64,000 bases of DNA from Azophilus sp965221465 (lineage in GTDB: Bacteria; Pseudomonadota; Gammaproteobacteria; Pseudomonadales; Azotimanducaceae): the NCBI GenBank assembly GCA_965221465.1, contig OZ244892.1:2170001-2234000 (forward strand), read 5' to 3'. The notes under the pieces were generated by a model, which saw nothing but the letters and a program-made list of their open reading frames with translations, ran no database searches and had not been told where the DNA came from. The translations under genes and the position numbers were made by a program. Positions 1 to 9,624 of this stretch are shown here, piece after piece. Positions within the stretch are counted from its first letter, which is position 1, and each line of letters opens with the position of its first letter.

Positions 1-543
1 TTCGGAGCCATCGCCATCGCACTCGCGCTTCGCACACTCGACAGAAAGGCGATGCGCGAGATTCTGATGCAGACGATTCGAACCACCGCAAACCTGTTCG
101 TGGTGTTCTTCGGCGCATTGCTGTTCGCGAACTTCGTCACCGTGGCCGGACTGCCCGGCGCGATCGAGGCCTGGATCGTCGCCACAGACCTCGACGCCAC
201 CGCCGCGCTCCTCGCCGCGGTCTTCGTCTACGTGGCCCTCGGCTGCATCCTGGAGAGCAGTTCCCTTTTGTTGCTTACGCTGCCGATCTTCTACCCGGCG
301 CTGACCGGCCTCGGCTTCGACCCCGTCTGGCTCGGCATCTTCGTGCTGATCGTCGCCGAGATCGGCCTCATCACGCCACCGATCGGCATGAACGTTTTCG
401 TCGTCAAGTCCCTGGCTACGGACATCCCCCTCGGCAGAATCTTCGCGGGCCTGGTGCCATACGGTATCGCCGACCTCGTCCGGCTCGCACTCATCGTGCT
501 GTTTCCGGGGATCGTGCTGTTCTTGCCCGGGTTGATGCGTTAG
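1..543 (+). CDS. TRAP transporter large permease (DctM-like), C-terminal part
   Basis: The reading frame is open from the first base of the window and ends with TAG, so only the C-terminal 180 residues are present. The protein is very hydrophobic. It carries a polar-plus-helix pattern ending in LITPPIGMNVFVVKS, which is typical of the last transmembrane segments of the large (DctM) subunit of tripartite ATP-independent periplasmic transporters. These import organic acids across the inner membrane using an ion gradient and a periplasmic binding protein. The small subunit and binding protein would lie upstream, outside the window. The family call is firm; the substrate is unknown. Confidence 0.9.
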   Translation, partial: FGAIAIALALRTLDRKAMREILMQTIRTTANLFVVFFGALLFANFVTVAGLPGAIEAWIVATDLDATAALLAAVFVYVALGCILESSSLLLLTLPIFYPALTGLGFDPVWLGIFVLIVAEIGLITPPIGMNVFVVKSLATDIPLGRIFAGLVPYGIADLVRLALIVLFPGIVLFLPGLMR

Positions 544-623
544 AACGGGCGCCACATGGTCGTCGTGTTCCTTGTAATCACCTGTGCTAGAGTGTGCACA
601 ATCGATTGCCAACGGGGAGATCC

Positions 624-866
624 ATGTCCGCTACCGTAACCATTCGTCTGGAATCGGAACTGAAACAGCGCCTTGAAAGCCTCGCAGAGGCGATGCAGCG
701 ATCAAAGTCCTTCCTTGCTTCACAAGCGATTCGCGAGTTCGTGGACCTGAACGAATGGCAGGTTCAGGAAACGGAGCAAGCGATTGCGGAAGCCGACCGG
801 GGTGAATTCGCCAGCGACCAAGATGTCGCGGCAGTCTTCGGCAAGTGGGGGGTTCGTGCAGGTTAG
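624..866 (+). CDS. Ribbon-helix-helix antitoxin (CopG/ParD-like)
   Basis: This 80-residue protein starts VTIRLESELKQRL followed by two helices, the usual ribbon-helix-helix DNA-binding fold. The acidic C-terminal half would wrap the toxin. I chose ATG 624 because GGGGAG lies just before it; an in-frame GTG at 594 would add ten poor residues. The end overlaps the next gene, a ParE/RelE-fold toxin, by 11 bases, so the two are translationally coupled. By analogy with the family it neutralises that toxin and represses its own promoter. Confidence in a type II toxin-antitoxin pair is high; the subfamily name is less certain. Confidence 0.88.
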   Translation: MSATVTIRLESELKQRLESLAEAMQRSKSFLASQAIREFVDLNEWQVQETEQAIAEADRGEFASDQDVAAVFGKWGVRAG

Positions 867-1146
867 CTGGCTTGCGAAAGCACTTCGAAATCTCGACGAC
901 GAAGCCGAATACATCTGCGGCGAAAACCCTGCGGCCGCGGAAGCCCTGGTCCAGCGAATCAATCAAGCGGTAAGCCGGTTGCAGCACAATCCCGCCCTGG
1001 GACGACCCGGCCGCATTCATGGAACTCGGGAACTGGTTGCGCCGGGTACGCCCTACATCATTCCCTACCGCGTCAGGCCCAGATTGAACCGCATCGAAAT
1101 TCTTCGCGTGTTTCACGCCTCGAGACGCCTGCCGGAACGCTGGTAA
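856..1146 (+). CDS. ParE/RelE-family toxin
   Basis: The protein is 96 residues from GTG 856, the only start that fits the overlap with the antitoxin. It reads as a ParE-type toxin: an N-terminal strand (VSWLAKALRNLDDEAEYI), a helical hairpin with NPAAAEALVQRI, then GRPGR, LVAPGTPYIIPYRV and a final IEILRVFHASRR strand. ParE toxins target DNA gyrase, while RelE relatives cleave mRNA. The sequence pattern favours the ParE/RelE stabilisation-plasmid group but does not decide the target. It is convergent with the sulfatase downstream, with only 137 bases between them. Confidence 0.88.
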   Translation: MQVSWLAKALRNLDDEAEYICGENPAAAEALVQRINQAVSRLQHNPALGRPGRIHGTRELVAPGTPYIIPYRVRPRLNRIEILRVFHASRRLPERW

Positions 1147-1283
1147 CACCCAGTCGGAACACATGCTGCCGCACAGAACCGCCCATGCACGCAACCGGAC
1201 TGGCAGTCCCCCACGGATGTTCGAGAGCCGTTATCTCCTGTCTGCGGCGCACCGCGACCAATGCGAGGCACGATGATGCGCCG

Positions 1284-2585
1284 CTACGGCTGCAAGTTTG
1301 AATCGGCCGCCGCAAACTTCCGCTGCCCACGCAGCAGCAGCGTTTCCAGTTCCCGCCATTTGTCGGGGCGGTGGGCAGCCAGGCTGTATCGCTCGGCGGG
1401 GTCGGTGCGCATGTCGAACAAAAGCCTGATATCCCGCCCCGGCAGCAGGCGCTCGATGTTGCGGTAATCCGCCCGCACCACGATCTTCCAGTTCTGGGTG
1501 CGCAAGGCCGCAATCCGGTCGTGGTTGAAGAAGTAGAGCACTTCGTGGGGAGATTCCTGCGAAGCGCCTGTCAGCACGGGCAGAATATTGCGTCCGTCCA
1601 GGTTGGGGGCTGCGGGTGACGGGATGCCCGCGACGGCCGCCAGCGTCGGCAACAGATCGATGTTCATCGCCATGGCGCCGCTGTCGAGCCCTTCGGGAAT
1701 TCGTCCGGGCCAGCGCGCAACGAACGGAACCCGAAACCCCCCGTCCCAGGCCGTTGCCTTGCCGCCACGCAGCCCGCCGGTGCTTCCCTCCGGAAACGGA
1801 CCGTTGTCGCTGGTGAAGAGCAAAACCGTATTCTCCGCGATACCGTTCCGCGCCAGGGCATCGAGCAATTCCCCGACACTCCAATCGAGTTCCTGAACCA
1901 CATCGCCGTATGTGCCCGCCCGGGAGCTGCCTGCAAACTCGGCAGAGGCCGCCAGCGGGATGTGTGGCGCCGTATGCGCCAGGTACAGGAAAAACGGCCG
2001 ATGTGCGTTGCGCTCGACGAATCGCACGGCTTCCCGGGTAAGGCGGCGGTTCAACCCGCTTTGTTCGAGCGGTTCCGGGACTGCCGACGCATTACGCAGG
2101 ACGGGCTGGTCGACATCGTTTGGATGCAGAAGGCCATGGAACAGGTCGAACCCCCTGGCGTTCGGCCGTTGCGCCTCCTCGTGATGCCCCAGGTGCCACT
2201 TGCCGATCAAGGCCGTGCGGTAGCCCTGGCGTTGCAGCAATTCGGCAATCGTCGGTGTACCGGGCGGCAGGCCATGGGTGTCATCGACAGTCACCGTGCC
2301 CACGGCCATGCCGTCGCGTACCGCATAGCGACCCGTCAGCAACCCGGCTCGCGAAGGGGTGCATACGTTGGCGCTGGCATAGAAATCCGTCATGCGAACG
2401 CCTTCGCGCGCCAGCCTGTCGATGTGGGGCGTCTCGATCAGCCGGGCGCCATACGCGCCGACGTCGCCGTAGCCGAGGTCATCGGCGAGAATCAGGACTA
2501 TGTTTGTCGGTGCCGCGGTCGCGGCGGCGGCAGCCGAAAACGCCAGCGCTACAATGCTCAGCGATTTAGGAATGGTCGACTTCAT
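1284..2585 (-). CDS. Secreted sulfatase (arylsulfatase family)
   Basis: A 433-residue protein of the alkaline-phosphatase-like sulfatase superfamily. A signal peptide (about residues 1-25, alanine-rich, ending ATAA) precedes the metal site ADDLGYGD (residues 34-41). The core motif CTPSR has its cysteine at residue 75; this would be oxidised to formylglycine by a sulfatase-modifying enzyme, none of which is encoded in the window. GKWHLG and TSDNGPF complete the active site. I used ATG 2585 because the upstream GTG adds ten residues before the signal peptide. It probably removes sulfate esters from an external substrate in the periplasm. It is divergent from cas3. The substrate cannot be read from sequence. 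Confidence 0.93.
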   Translation of the reverse strand: MKSTIPKSLSIVALAFSAAAAATAAPTNIVLILADDLGYGDVGAYGARLIETPHIDRLAREGVRMTDFYASANVCTPSRAGLLTGRYAVRDGMAVGTVTVDDTHGLPPGTPTIAELLQRQGYRTALIGKWHLGHHEEAQRPNARGFDLFHGLLHPNDVDQPVLRNASAVPEPLEQSGLNRRLTREAVRFVERNAHRPFFLYLAHTAPHIPLAASAEFAGSSRAGTYGDVVQELDWSVGELLDALARNGIAENTVLLFTSDNGPFPEGSTGGLRGGKATAWDGGFRVPFVARWPGRIPEGLDSGAMAMNIDLLPTLAAVAGIPSPAAPNLDGRNILPVLTGASQESPHEVLYFFNHDRIAALRTQNWKIVVRADYRNIERLLPGRDIRLLFDMRTDPAERYSLAAHRPDKWRELETLLLRGQRKFAAADSNLQP

Positions 2586-2726
2586 CGCCGCAGTATAAGG
2601 GCGACAGACCACCACGGTGCGACTTCGTAATCAGACCAAACCGGAAAGGCTTGACGAAACTCCTGCCGGAACGAATGCTGCGTTGCTAGCCATCGATCTT
2701 TCGCATCGGTCGACACTTTGACGAAC

Positions 2727-5474
2727 ATGCAGATCAACCACTTATTGAGCTTCTGGGGCAAAGCTCAGCCCCGCGACCAGCTACGGGGCGCAGCTTGGCA
2801 CCCCCTGGTGTTCCATTGCATCGACGTTGCGGCTGTGGGAGAAGCTCTGCTGGAAAAGGACCGAGGTCTGCTGGAGCGCATCTCTGGATTGCTGGGCCTC
2901 GATGAATCGGTCGCACTGCCCATACTTCGGCATCTCCTGTGCTTGCACGATGTCGGAAAGTTCGCCAAGAGATTCCAGGCGAAGGCACCAGACCACTATC
3001 CGCATTTGTTTGGAAACGATGCGGCCGACATCTCAACGAGATACGACCACGGCGCCGGTGGCCTACGGCTGTTCGACGAGTTCCCGACCGCGTTCGGAAT
3101 CGAACGGAACGAGCGTAGTTGGCGCCCCCTGATCTCTGCTGTTACGGGCCATCATGGCTCGCCGCCGGACGTAGCGTCTGTCCACGAGACGCTGAAAGCC
3201 AGCTTCGGCAAGATCGGAATCGACGCCGCCGTCGAGTTTCTCGGCCAGGTGCAAGCCCTTTTCGCGCCTTCGACAGAGTGCACCACTCTTGACGAGGCGC
3301 GAGCACGTAGAGCATCCCACTCGGTCGCAGGTCTGGCGGTTCTAGCTGACTGGATCGGCTCTAACCAGGATTGGTTTCCGTACCATGAGCCCGCGCCAGA
3401 TCTGAACGCCTACTGGTGCCGAGCGCGGGCGCAAGGCGACCGGGCCGTTGCGGAGGCGGGCATCCTGCCTGAAGCAGCCTCGCGACAGATCGATTACAAG
3501 GATCTGATTACCGTCAGCAATCAAAGCGACGCCAAGATCGTCCCGACCCCAATGCAGTCCTGGGCCGAGTCCGTCGAGTTACCGGAAGGGCCGGCGTTGT
3601 TTCTCATTGAAGACGAGACTGGAAGCGGAAAGACCGAAGCAGCGCTGATGCTCGCGCACAGGCTCTTGGCGGCCGGCCGCGCAGACCGCCTGTACGTCGC
3701 GCTGCCCACCATGGCCACAGCCAATGCCATGTTCGACCGACTCGGACGGGCATACCGGCGGTTGTTCGCCCCCGATACCAATCCGTCCATTGCGCTGGCG
3801 CACGGCGCGAGAGACCTCCACGATGGATTCCGGTCCGTGGCCATGGGAAAACAGCACCCGGAGCACCCTTACGTCACCGGAACAGAAGGCGAGTGGGAAA
3901 CCACAGCGTCCATGGCTTGCGCGGCGTGGCTCGCCGATGACCGTAGACGGGCCTTTCTGGCCGATGCAGGCGCCGGAACCATCGATCAGGCACTACTTGC
4001 CGTGCTGCCGACTCGTCACCAGTCCCTCCGGCTGCTCGGGCTCATGCGTAGCGTGCTCATTCTCGACGAGGTGCACGCGTACGACGCCTACATGTTGCGC
4101 GAGATGGAGCGCCTGATCGAGTTTCAGGCGGGGCTTGGTGGATCCACCGTGATGCTGTCGGCGACCCTTCCCCAGAATACACGCGCGCGACTCACCTCGG
4201 CGTTTGGGAAAGTCATCGCAGCCGATTGGATGGCCGATGATCCAGCGATGAACTATCCCCTGGCAACTGTGTGCACAACCTCGGGCACGTCGTCGGTGAA
4301 CACTGGGAGCCAGCCCGGTCGCGAACGACGTGTTCCGGTCCGATTTCTGCGATCGCCCGACGACGCATACCGGGAGGTGGAGAAAGCCGCCCAGGCCGGG
4401 CAAGCTGTTCTCTATCTGCGCAACAGCGTAGACGATGTTCTTGACGCGGCCGACGCGCTTGGCGCTCGCGGGCTTTCGCCCTTGGTGTTCCATGCGCGCT
4501 ACGCACTTGGCGATCGACTGGACATCGAGAGGCGTGTTTTGAGATTGTTCGGAAAGGAAGCAACCCCGGCGGACCGGCGCGGCACGGTACTGGTCGCTAC
4601 GCAGGTCGTCGAGCAATCATTGGACCTCGATTTCGATTGCATGGTCACCGATCTTGCACCGATAGACCTGATCATCCAGCGGGTCGGCAGGCTCTGGCGG
4701 CATCGTCGACCGGAACGTTCGGGTAGCCCCGAATTGCTGATCGTTGGGCCGCAGCCTGTGGACGAGCCCAACGAAACCTGGTTCGCCGACTGTTTCCCAA
4801 GGGCAGCCTATGTGTATCCGAACCACGCTCGCTTGTGGTTGACGGCCCGGGTGTTGGAGCAAGAGGGTGGGATCGAGAGCCCGGGTCGGCTGCGAGCATT
4901 GGTCGAGGCCGTCTATGGCGATGACGCGGAAGCGGACATTCCTGGCGGTCTTCAGGACATATTCTGGGCACAGGAAGGCAGGTCCGGGGCCGACCGCAGC
5001 GTGGCGACACAAAACGTTCTCGGCATCGACGGCGGCTACATTCGCGATGCGGGACGATGGAGCAGCGATGAGCGCACGCCTACGCGTCTGGACGACGACC
5101 CGCAGGTGACACTACGGCTTGGCCGCTTTGTCGATGACCGAATCGTGCCGTACTACGAGGGCGCGCTACGCGATAGGCATCGGCACTGGCAGTTGAGCGA
5201 GGTGAAGGTCGCGGCACGCCGGGTAGGTGCAGAGGCTGCGGATTCAGACCACAACGACGCAACCGCCGCGGCCAAGGCAGATTGGTCTCGATACGACTCG
5301 GAAAAGCTCCTGGTGTTGCTCCGACAGATTGGCACGAGCAATGGCGGAGACAGCGCCTGGGCCGGGACCGCCTTGTCGTCGGGAGACAATCCGCAGCCAG
5401 TAAAAATCGCCTACGACCCGAAGCGTGGGCTTGCAGTTCGCAGCGGCAGCCACAGTTCCCGCCCCGCGGGATGA
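2727..5474 (+). CDS. cas3: CRISPR-associated helicase-nuclease Cas3 (type I-E)
   Basis: About 915 residues, fusing an N-terminal HD nuclease to an SF2 helicase. HD residues are visible at HPLVFHCID (about 25-33), LHDVGKF (about 80) and VTGHHGSP (about 145). Helicase motifs follow: GSGKTEAA (about 297), the DEVH box in LILDEVHAYD (about 445), MLSATLP, and QRVGRLW (about 650). Cas3 is recruited by Cascade to R-loops and nicks then degrades the displaced strand in the cytoplasm. Motifs are intact, so the enzyme looks functional. An in-frame TTG at 2718 is an alternative start. It lies 105 bases before cas8e, the usual I-E arrangement. Confidence 0.97.
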   Translation: MQINHLLSFWGKAQPRDQLRGAAWHPLVFHCIDVAAVGEALLEKDRGLLERISGLLGLDESVALPILRHLLCLHDVGKFAKRFQAKAPDHYPHLFGNDAADISTRYDHGAGGLRLFDEFPTAFGIERNERSWRPLISAVTGHHGSPPDVASVHETLKASFGKIGIDAAVEFLGQVQALFAPSTECTTLDEARARRASHSVAGLAVLADWIGSNQDWFPYHEPAPDLNAYWCRARAQGDRAVAEAGILPEAASRQIDYKDLITVSNQSDAKIVPTPMQSWAESVELPEGPALFLIEDETGSGKTEAALMLAHRLLAAGRADRLYVALPTMATANAMFDRLGRAYRRLFAPDTNPSIALAHGARDLHDGFRSVAMGKQHPEHPYVTGTEGEWETTASMACAAWLADDRRRAFLADAGAGTIDQALLAVLPTRHQSLRLLGLMRSVLILDEVHAYDAYMLREMERLIEFQAGLGGSTVMLSATLPQNTRARLTSAFGKVIAADWMADDPAMNYPLATVCTTSGTSSVNTGSQPGRERRVPVRFLRSPDDAYREVEKAAQAGQAVLYLRNSVDDVLDAADALGARGLSPLVFHARYALGDRLDIERRVLRLFGKEATPADRRGTVLVATQVVEQSLDLDFDCMVTDLAPIDLIIQRVGRLWRHRRPERSGSPELLIVGPQPVDEPNETWFADCFPRAAYVYPNHARLWLTARVLEQEGGIESPGRLRALVEAVYGDDAEADIPGGLQDIFWAQEGRSGADRSVATQNVLGIDGGYIRDAGRWSSDERTPTRLDDDPQVTLRLGRFVDDRIVPYYEGALRDRHRHWQLSEVKVAARRVGAEAADSDHNDATAAAKADWSRYDSEKLLVLLRQIGTSNGGDSAWAGTALSSGDNPQPVKIAYDPKRGLAVRSGSHSSRPAG

Positions 5475-5525
5475 ACCCAGCAGCGTACGCAGTACTGCAC
5501 TCGTTCCCCGCTCTGCCGGGGATAC

Positions 5526-5554
5526 TTGCCAAGCGGTATTTATAAGGCTAGGGT
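5526..5554 (+). promoter_or_regulatory. Candidate sigma-70 promoter before cas8e
   Basis: The 105-base gap after cas3 holds TTGCCA (5526-5531), a 17-base spacer and TAGGGT (5549-5554), in an AT-richer stretch just before cas8e. The -35 match is fair, the -10 match is weak, and spacing is ideal. If real, it would transcribe the Cascade genes separately from cas3, as in E. coli. Low confidence. Confidence 0.25.
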
Positions 5555-5579
5555 ACGTAGTACATATCCATAAACAAGT

Positions 5580-7265
5580 ATGTCGCCTTCGATGCCGTTC
5601 AACCTGATAAACGAGCCTTGGCTTCCGATCCGTCGTCGCAGCGGCCTGGTCGAGTCCATACAGCCATGGCGAATCACCGAGCACATGCACGAAGATCCAT
5701 GCGTTGCCTTCGCGTGGCCGCGACCGGACTTCAACGGCGCAGCCCACGAGTTCCTGATTGGTCTGCTTTCCACAGCGGCGCCTCCAGAAAGCGAGACAGA
5801 GTGGGAGGCGCATTGGCAACAACCACCGCAGCCTGCGGCACTCCTCGAGCATTTTCGGCGAATCGCCCACGCGTTCAATCTCGATGGCCCCGGTCCCCGC
5901 TTCATGCAGGATCTGGACGATCTTGCAGATGGCGCCGACAAAGGCGTTTCGGCGCTGTTAATCGACTCCCCCGGTGCGCAGACCCTGAAGCACAACGCCG
6001 ACCTCTTCGTGAAGCGAGGCGGCACATCTGTATTGGGGCGCCCGGCTGCAGCCATGGCGCTCTACACGCTCTGCAGCTACGCACCGTCAGGCGGTACCGG
6101 TCATCGTACCTCCCTGCGCGGCGGCGGCCCCATGACAACCCTGATTGTCGCCGATCACCCGGAGTACCACCGGACTCTATGGGGCCGCCTGTGGCCCAAT
6201 GTCGAGAGCCGCGAGCAGCTACGCGAACGCTCAGATCAGGAAACGGTCGATCGCGCCGACAATCTAGTGTTTCCCTGGCTCGCCGACACCCGCACCTCGG
6301 ATGCCAAATCCCACGGCCGAGAGACAACGCCTGTCGACGTTCATCCCCTGCAAGTCTACTGGGGCATGCCGCGTCGCATCCGGCTGGTGTTCGAAGATTC
6401 GCTGGACCGCGCTTGCGACCTGACCGGGTTCAATGACTCGGTTGTCACGGGCGGTTATCGGACCAAGAATTACGGGATCAACTACTCCAGCGGTTTCGAA
6501 CATCCCCTCACCCCGTACTATCGGCAAAAGGCGAAACCCGCAATCGCACTTCCTGTGCATCCCCAACCCGGGTCGATCAGCTATCGGTCGTGGCCAGGGC
6601 TTGTCATTCGGAGCAAGGACGGGCTTCGAGAGCCGGCGCGCGCCGTGCGTCACTGGATGCAGGGCCGTCGGGTGCCCGCTCGCAATACACTTACCACGCG
6701 GTTCGTAGCATTCGGATACGACATGGACAACATGAAGGCCCGTGCCTGGACCGAAGGCGAAATGCCGCTCTGGCAACTGGACGGAGAAACCCACCAACAA
6801 GTCGCCGCCTTTATCGGGCAGATCACGACGGCGGCCGGCACGGCAGGCAGGCTGTTATCTAACGCCGTGAAGACTGCGCTGCACAACCGGCCCAAAGATG
6901 CGCGCGGCGATTACAGCTTCATCTCGGAGCGCCTGTTCCGCGACACCGAGCCCGAGTTTTACCTCGCTCTCGGAAATGCCCTGGAGATGCTTGCCAGGTC
7001 GCCTGACGCCGACGACCCGGCCGAAGGCGCTCGCCGCGATTGGGCGCCGGTTCTCGAACGTGTGGTGCTTGGTTTGTTCGACGAATTTGCTTCTCTAGAC
7101 GGATTGGAGGACCGCGCCATGCACCGGCATGTGAAGGCTCGCTTCCAATTGGCGATCGCCCTGCGCGGGCACGGCAAGACTGGCCAGGCATTGTTCGAGG
7201 GCGACCTTGGTATCGCACGGCCGTTATCGGCAAGGGCGCGTAAACGAAAGCAGGAGGCAGCATGA
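5580..7265 (+). CDS. cas8e: Cascade large subunit Cas8e (Cse1/CasA)
   Basis: The 561-residue protein opens with FNLINEPWLPIRR, the N-terminal signature of Cse1/CasA, and sits in the standard position after cas3. In type I-E Cascade this subunit recognises the PAM, helps open the target DNA and recruits Cas3. The C-terminal part is helical, as expected for the four-helix bundle. It is somewhat longer than the roughly 500-residue E. coli protein. Start ATG 5580 has no clear ribosome-binding site; ATG 5592, just before FNLINEP, is equally possible. The stop codon overlaps the cse2 start as ATGA. Confidence 0.95.
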   Translation: MSPSMPFNLINEPWLPIRRRSGLVESIQPWRITEHMHEDPCVAFAWPRPDFNGAAHEFLIGLLSTAAPPESETEWEAHWQQPPQPAALLEHFRRIAHAFNLDGPGPRFMQDLDDLADGADKGVSALLIDSPGAQTLKHNADLFVKRGGTSVLGRPAAAMALYTLCSYAPSGGTGHRTSLRGGGPMTTLIVADHPEYHRTLWGRLWPNVESREQLRERSDQETVDRADNLVFPWLADTRTSDAKSHGRETTPVDVHPLQVYWGMPRRIRLVFEDSLDRACDLTGFNDSVVTGGYRTKNYGINYSSGFEHPLTPYYRQKAKPAIALPVHPQPGSISYRSWPGLVIRSKDGLREPARAVRHWMQGRRVPARNTLTTRFVAFGYDMDNMKARAWTEGEMPLWQLDGETHQQVAAFIGQITTAAGTAGRLLSNAVKTALHNRPKDARGDYSFISERLFRDTEPEFYLALGNALEMLARSPDADDPAEGARRDWAPVLERVVLGLFDEFASLDGLEDRAMHRHVKARFQLAIALRGHGKTGQALFEGDLGIARPLSARARKRKQEAA

Positions 7266-7810
7266 CCGAGTCGCCGCATGCAATACCAGGAGCAAGCATC
7301 GCCTTCGATTGGTGGCGGCGCTTGAACCCCGAGAACACCCATCAGACCGGCGCTCATCGAGCGGCTCTGGCAAGGTTGCGCCGGGCATCGACCCCAACGG
7401 AGGCGATGCTGGAACCGGATGCCCTTCGCCTTATCGAGAGGCTGCCCCACCACCCTGATCGTGTGGCTGTTCTTGCAGCTATCCTTGCCCATGTCCGAGA
7501 GACCGTTGACACGCCGGTAGCACGGGCCATCGGCCGCAGTTCCCTCGACGACGAACAGTCCGCCACGATGTCCGAGGTTCGCTTTCGACGACTCCTCCAG
7601 GCACGAGGGGATATCGAGCTTCTCGACGCCATGCGACGTCTAGTGCGGCTGGCAAAAGGGCGAGTTCATGTCTTCAGTCTGTCCGACGCCATACTCTACT
7701 GGGGAGATAGAACCAGAAAGCAGTGGATCTTCGACTACTACGGCGTTGCCTCCGGCGCCCCTGCCGACGGTCCCGCCCATCGACCAGATCCGGCACGAAA
7801 TGCCCAATGA
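7262..7810 (+). CDS. cse2: Cascade small subunit Cse2 (CasB)
   Basis: This 182-residue, mainly helical and basic protein has the Cse2 pattern: FDWWRRLNP near the N-terminus, RAALARLRRA, and a late stretch ending in LSDAILYWGDRTRKQWIFDYY, whose WIFDYY tail is typical of the family. Two copies of Cse2 form the inner belly of I-E Cascade and stabilise the crRNA-target duplex and R-loop. It overlaps cas8e by four bases (ATGA) and ends 16 bases before the preferred cas7e start, so it is co-translated with the complex. Identity rests on both sequence and position. Confidence 0.93.
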   Translation: MTESPHAIPGASIAFDWWRRLNPENTHQTGAHRAALARLRRASTPTEAMLEPDALRLIERLPHHPDRVAVLAAILAHVRETVDTPVARAIGRSSLDDEQSATMSEVRFRRLLQARGDIELLDAMRRLVRLAKGRVHVFSLSDAILYWGDRTRKQWIFDYYGVASGAPADGPAHRPDPARNAQ

Positions 7811-7826
7811 CCAGAGGAATCCGAGC

Positions 7827-8885
7827 ATGACAACCTTTCTTCAGCTTCATCTGCTCACCCCATACGGGCCGTCGAACCTGAATCGCGACGATACGGGGCG
7901 ACCCAAGGGCGTGGTTTTCGGCGGCGTGCCGCGATTGCGCGTGTCCTCGCAGAGCCTGAAGCGTGCATGGCGAACGTCCAGCGCCTTTGCCGCACGCCTT
8001 GACGGCCACTTGGCAGATCGCACGCAACGCATTGGCAAGGATGTCTACGACTATCTGATCGGGAGAGGCATGTCTGAGGAGAAGGCACTCGAAACGGCGC
8101 GAGAGCTTGCGGGCGTCTTCGGCAAAATCAAGAAGGAAGACGACAAGAACCCAACTTTCACGGAACAGCTGGCCTTCATCTCGCCAAACGAAAGGAAGCG
8201 CGCATTCGAGCTTGCTGACAAAGCTCTCGCGGGCGACATCGCGGAGGCAATCAAAGCCGACGATCTATTGCTCAAGGCAGATACCGCAGCAGATGTTGCC
8301 ATGTTCGGACGGATGCTTGCCGACAATCCGAAGTTCAACCGCGAAGCGGCTGTCCAGGTGGCGCATGCCATCACGACCCATCGCGCCATTGCGGAGGACG
8401 ACTACTACACGGCGGTCGACGACCTCAAATCCCGCGACGAGCCGGACGACGCCGGCGCCGGTTTCGTGGGTGTGCAGGAATTGGGGGCCGGCGTCTTCTA
8501 CCTGTATGTGTGTATCGATCTCGACCTTCTACTGCGCAACCTCGATGGCAACGACACACTGCAAAAGGCCAGCGTCGCTGCCCTTGTCGAAGCAGCCGCG
8601 ACGGTAGCGCCGCGCGGCAAGCAAGCAAGCTTCGCGAGTCGGGCACGCGCGCTCTACGTTTTGGCGGAAAAGGGCACAGCCCAGCCGCGTAGCCTATCGG
8701 CCGCATTCCTCAAGCCCATCCGAGGCCAAGACCAAGGTGCGCAGTCAATTGGCGCCCTGGAGCAATTTCGTGACCGGCTCGATGTCGCATATGGTCCGTG
8801 CGCCGAGAACAGCTACGCAGTCAACGTGGAAAACGGCGACGGAACTCTGCAGGCACTCATTGAGTTCGCGACTGCTGAGGACTGA
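7827..8885 (+). CDS. cas7e: Cascade backbone subunit Cas7e (Cse4/CasC)
   Basis: A 352-residue Cas7-family protein beginning LQLHLLTPYGPSNLNRDD, with LRVSSQSLKRAWRTS shortly after; both are hallmarks of Cse4/CasC. Six copies line the crRNA spacer in Cascade. The frame stays open well upstream into cse2, but AGAGGA at 7812-7817 and the family N-terminus point to ATG 7827; ATG 7800 is a weaker alternative. Later blocks such as AAVQVAHAITTHRA and the glycine-rich GAGFVGVQELGAGVFY fit the RRM-like core. It is followed after four bases by cas5e. Confidence 0.96.
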   Translation: MTTFLQLHLLTPYGPSNLNRDDTGRPKGVVFGGVPRLRVSSQSLKRAWRTSSAFAARLDGHLADRTQRIGKDVYDYLIGRGMSEEKALETARELAGVFGKIKKEDDKNPTFTEQLAFISPNERKRAFELADKALAGDIAEAIKADDLLLKADTAADVAMFGRMLADNPKFNREAAVQVAHAITTHRAIAEDDYYTAVDDLKSRDEPDDAGAGFVGVQELGAGVFYLYVCIDLDLLLRNLDGNDTLQKASVAALVEAAATVAPRGKQASFASRARALYVLAEKGTAQPRSLSAAFLKPIRGQDQGAQSIGALEQFRDRLDVAYGPCAENSYAVNVENGDGTLQALIEFATAED

Positions 8886-8889
8886 CGCC

Positions 8890-9621
8890 ATGCGCTTTGT
8901 CTTGTTCACGCTTTATGCACCGATGGCGTCGTTTGGCGAGATCGCGGTCGGCGAGCACCGCATGGGCTGGGCGCGGCCCGGCCGCTCCGCCATACTCGGG
9001 CTCGTCGCCGCAGCCAAGGGCATCGAGCGCGACGACGAGGAAGGTCATCTGAGGCTCGATGCCGACCTGCACTATGCGGTAAGGACGGACGCCGTCGGCC
9101 GGCCGTTTGTCGACTATCACACAACTCAGACTCCGAAAGCGCGCAAGGGCCGTAGGTTTTCGACCCGACGCGACGAACTACGCTCAGCGGATCTTCACAC
9201 CGTGCAGTCGCGCCGGGAGTGGCGCACGGATGCCTGCTTTACGGTCGCATTGTGGGCGCGCCCGGAAAGCGCCGTCGACCTCGACGCTCTTGTTACTGCG
9301 CTGCGCCATCCGCATTTCACCTTGTATGCCGGACGCAAGTCCGCACCACCCGGTCTTCCCTTGCATCCAACCGTCGTCGAAGCCGATGATGTACTGACCG
9401 CGTTCGAGTCCCGAGAAAGAAACGAATTGGAACAGGAAATCCTGGAATGCGTGGAAGTTCCCGGTGTTTCCGCTAGAGAAATCGCCTTCGACCATGGCGC
9501 GGTAGGAGCGCCTTCAGGCACTCGCGTCGAACGCCGCCGCGACGCAGTCGCCAGCCGGGCACGCTGGCAGTTCGCCGAGCGCCTCGAAGGAGTGCTCATG
9601 CCCGAAGAGCGAGAGGGTTGA
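8890..9621 (+). CDS. cas5e: Cascade subunit Cas5e (CasD)
   Basis: The protein is 243 residues from ATG 8890, which matches the family N-terminus (FVLFTLYAPMASFGE). It continues with GWARPGRSAILGLVAAAKGIERDD, the conserved block that binds the 5-prime handle of the crRNA. Cas5e caps the 5-prime end of crRNA in Cascade. In I-E systems it is not the processing nuclease; Cas6e is. The coding frame extends further upstream, but that region belongs to cas7e. It is separated from cas7e by four bases and from cas6e by three, so the genes form one tight operon. Confidence 0.94.
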   Translation: MRFVLFTLYAPMASFGEIAVGEHRMGWARPGRSAILGLVAAAKGIERDDEEGHLRLDADLHYAVRTDAVGRPFVDYHTTQTPKARKGRRFSTRRDELRSADLHTVQSRREWRTDACFTVALWARPESAVDLDALVTALRHPHFTLYAGRKSAPPGLPLHPTVVEADDVLTAFESRERNELEQEILECVEVPGVSAREIAFDHGAVGAPSGTRVERRRDAVASRARWQFAERLEGVLMPEEREG

Positions 9622-9624
9622 GCT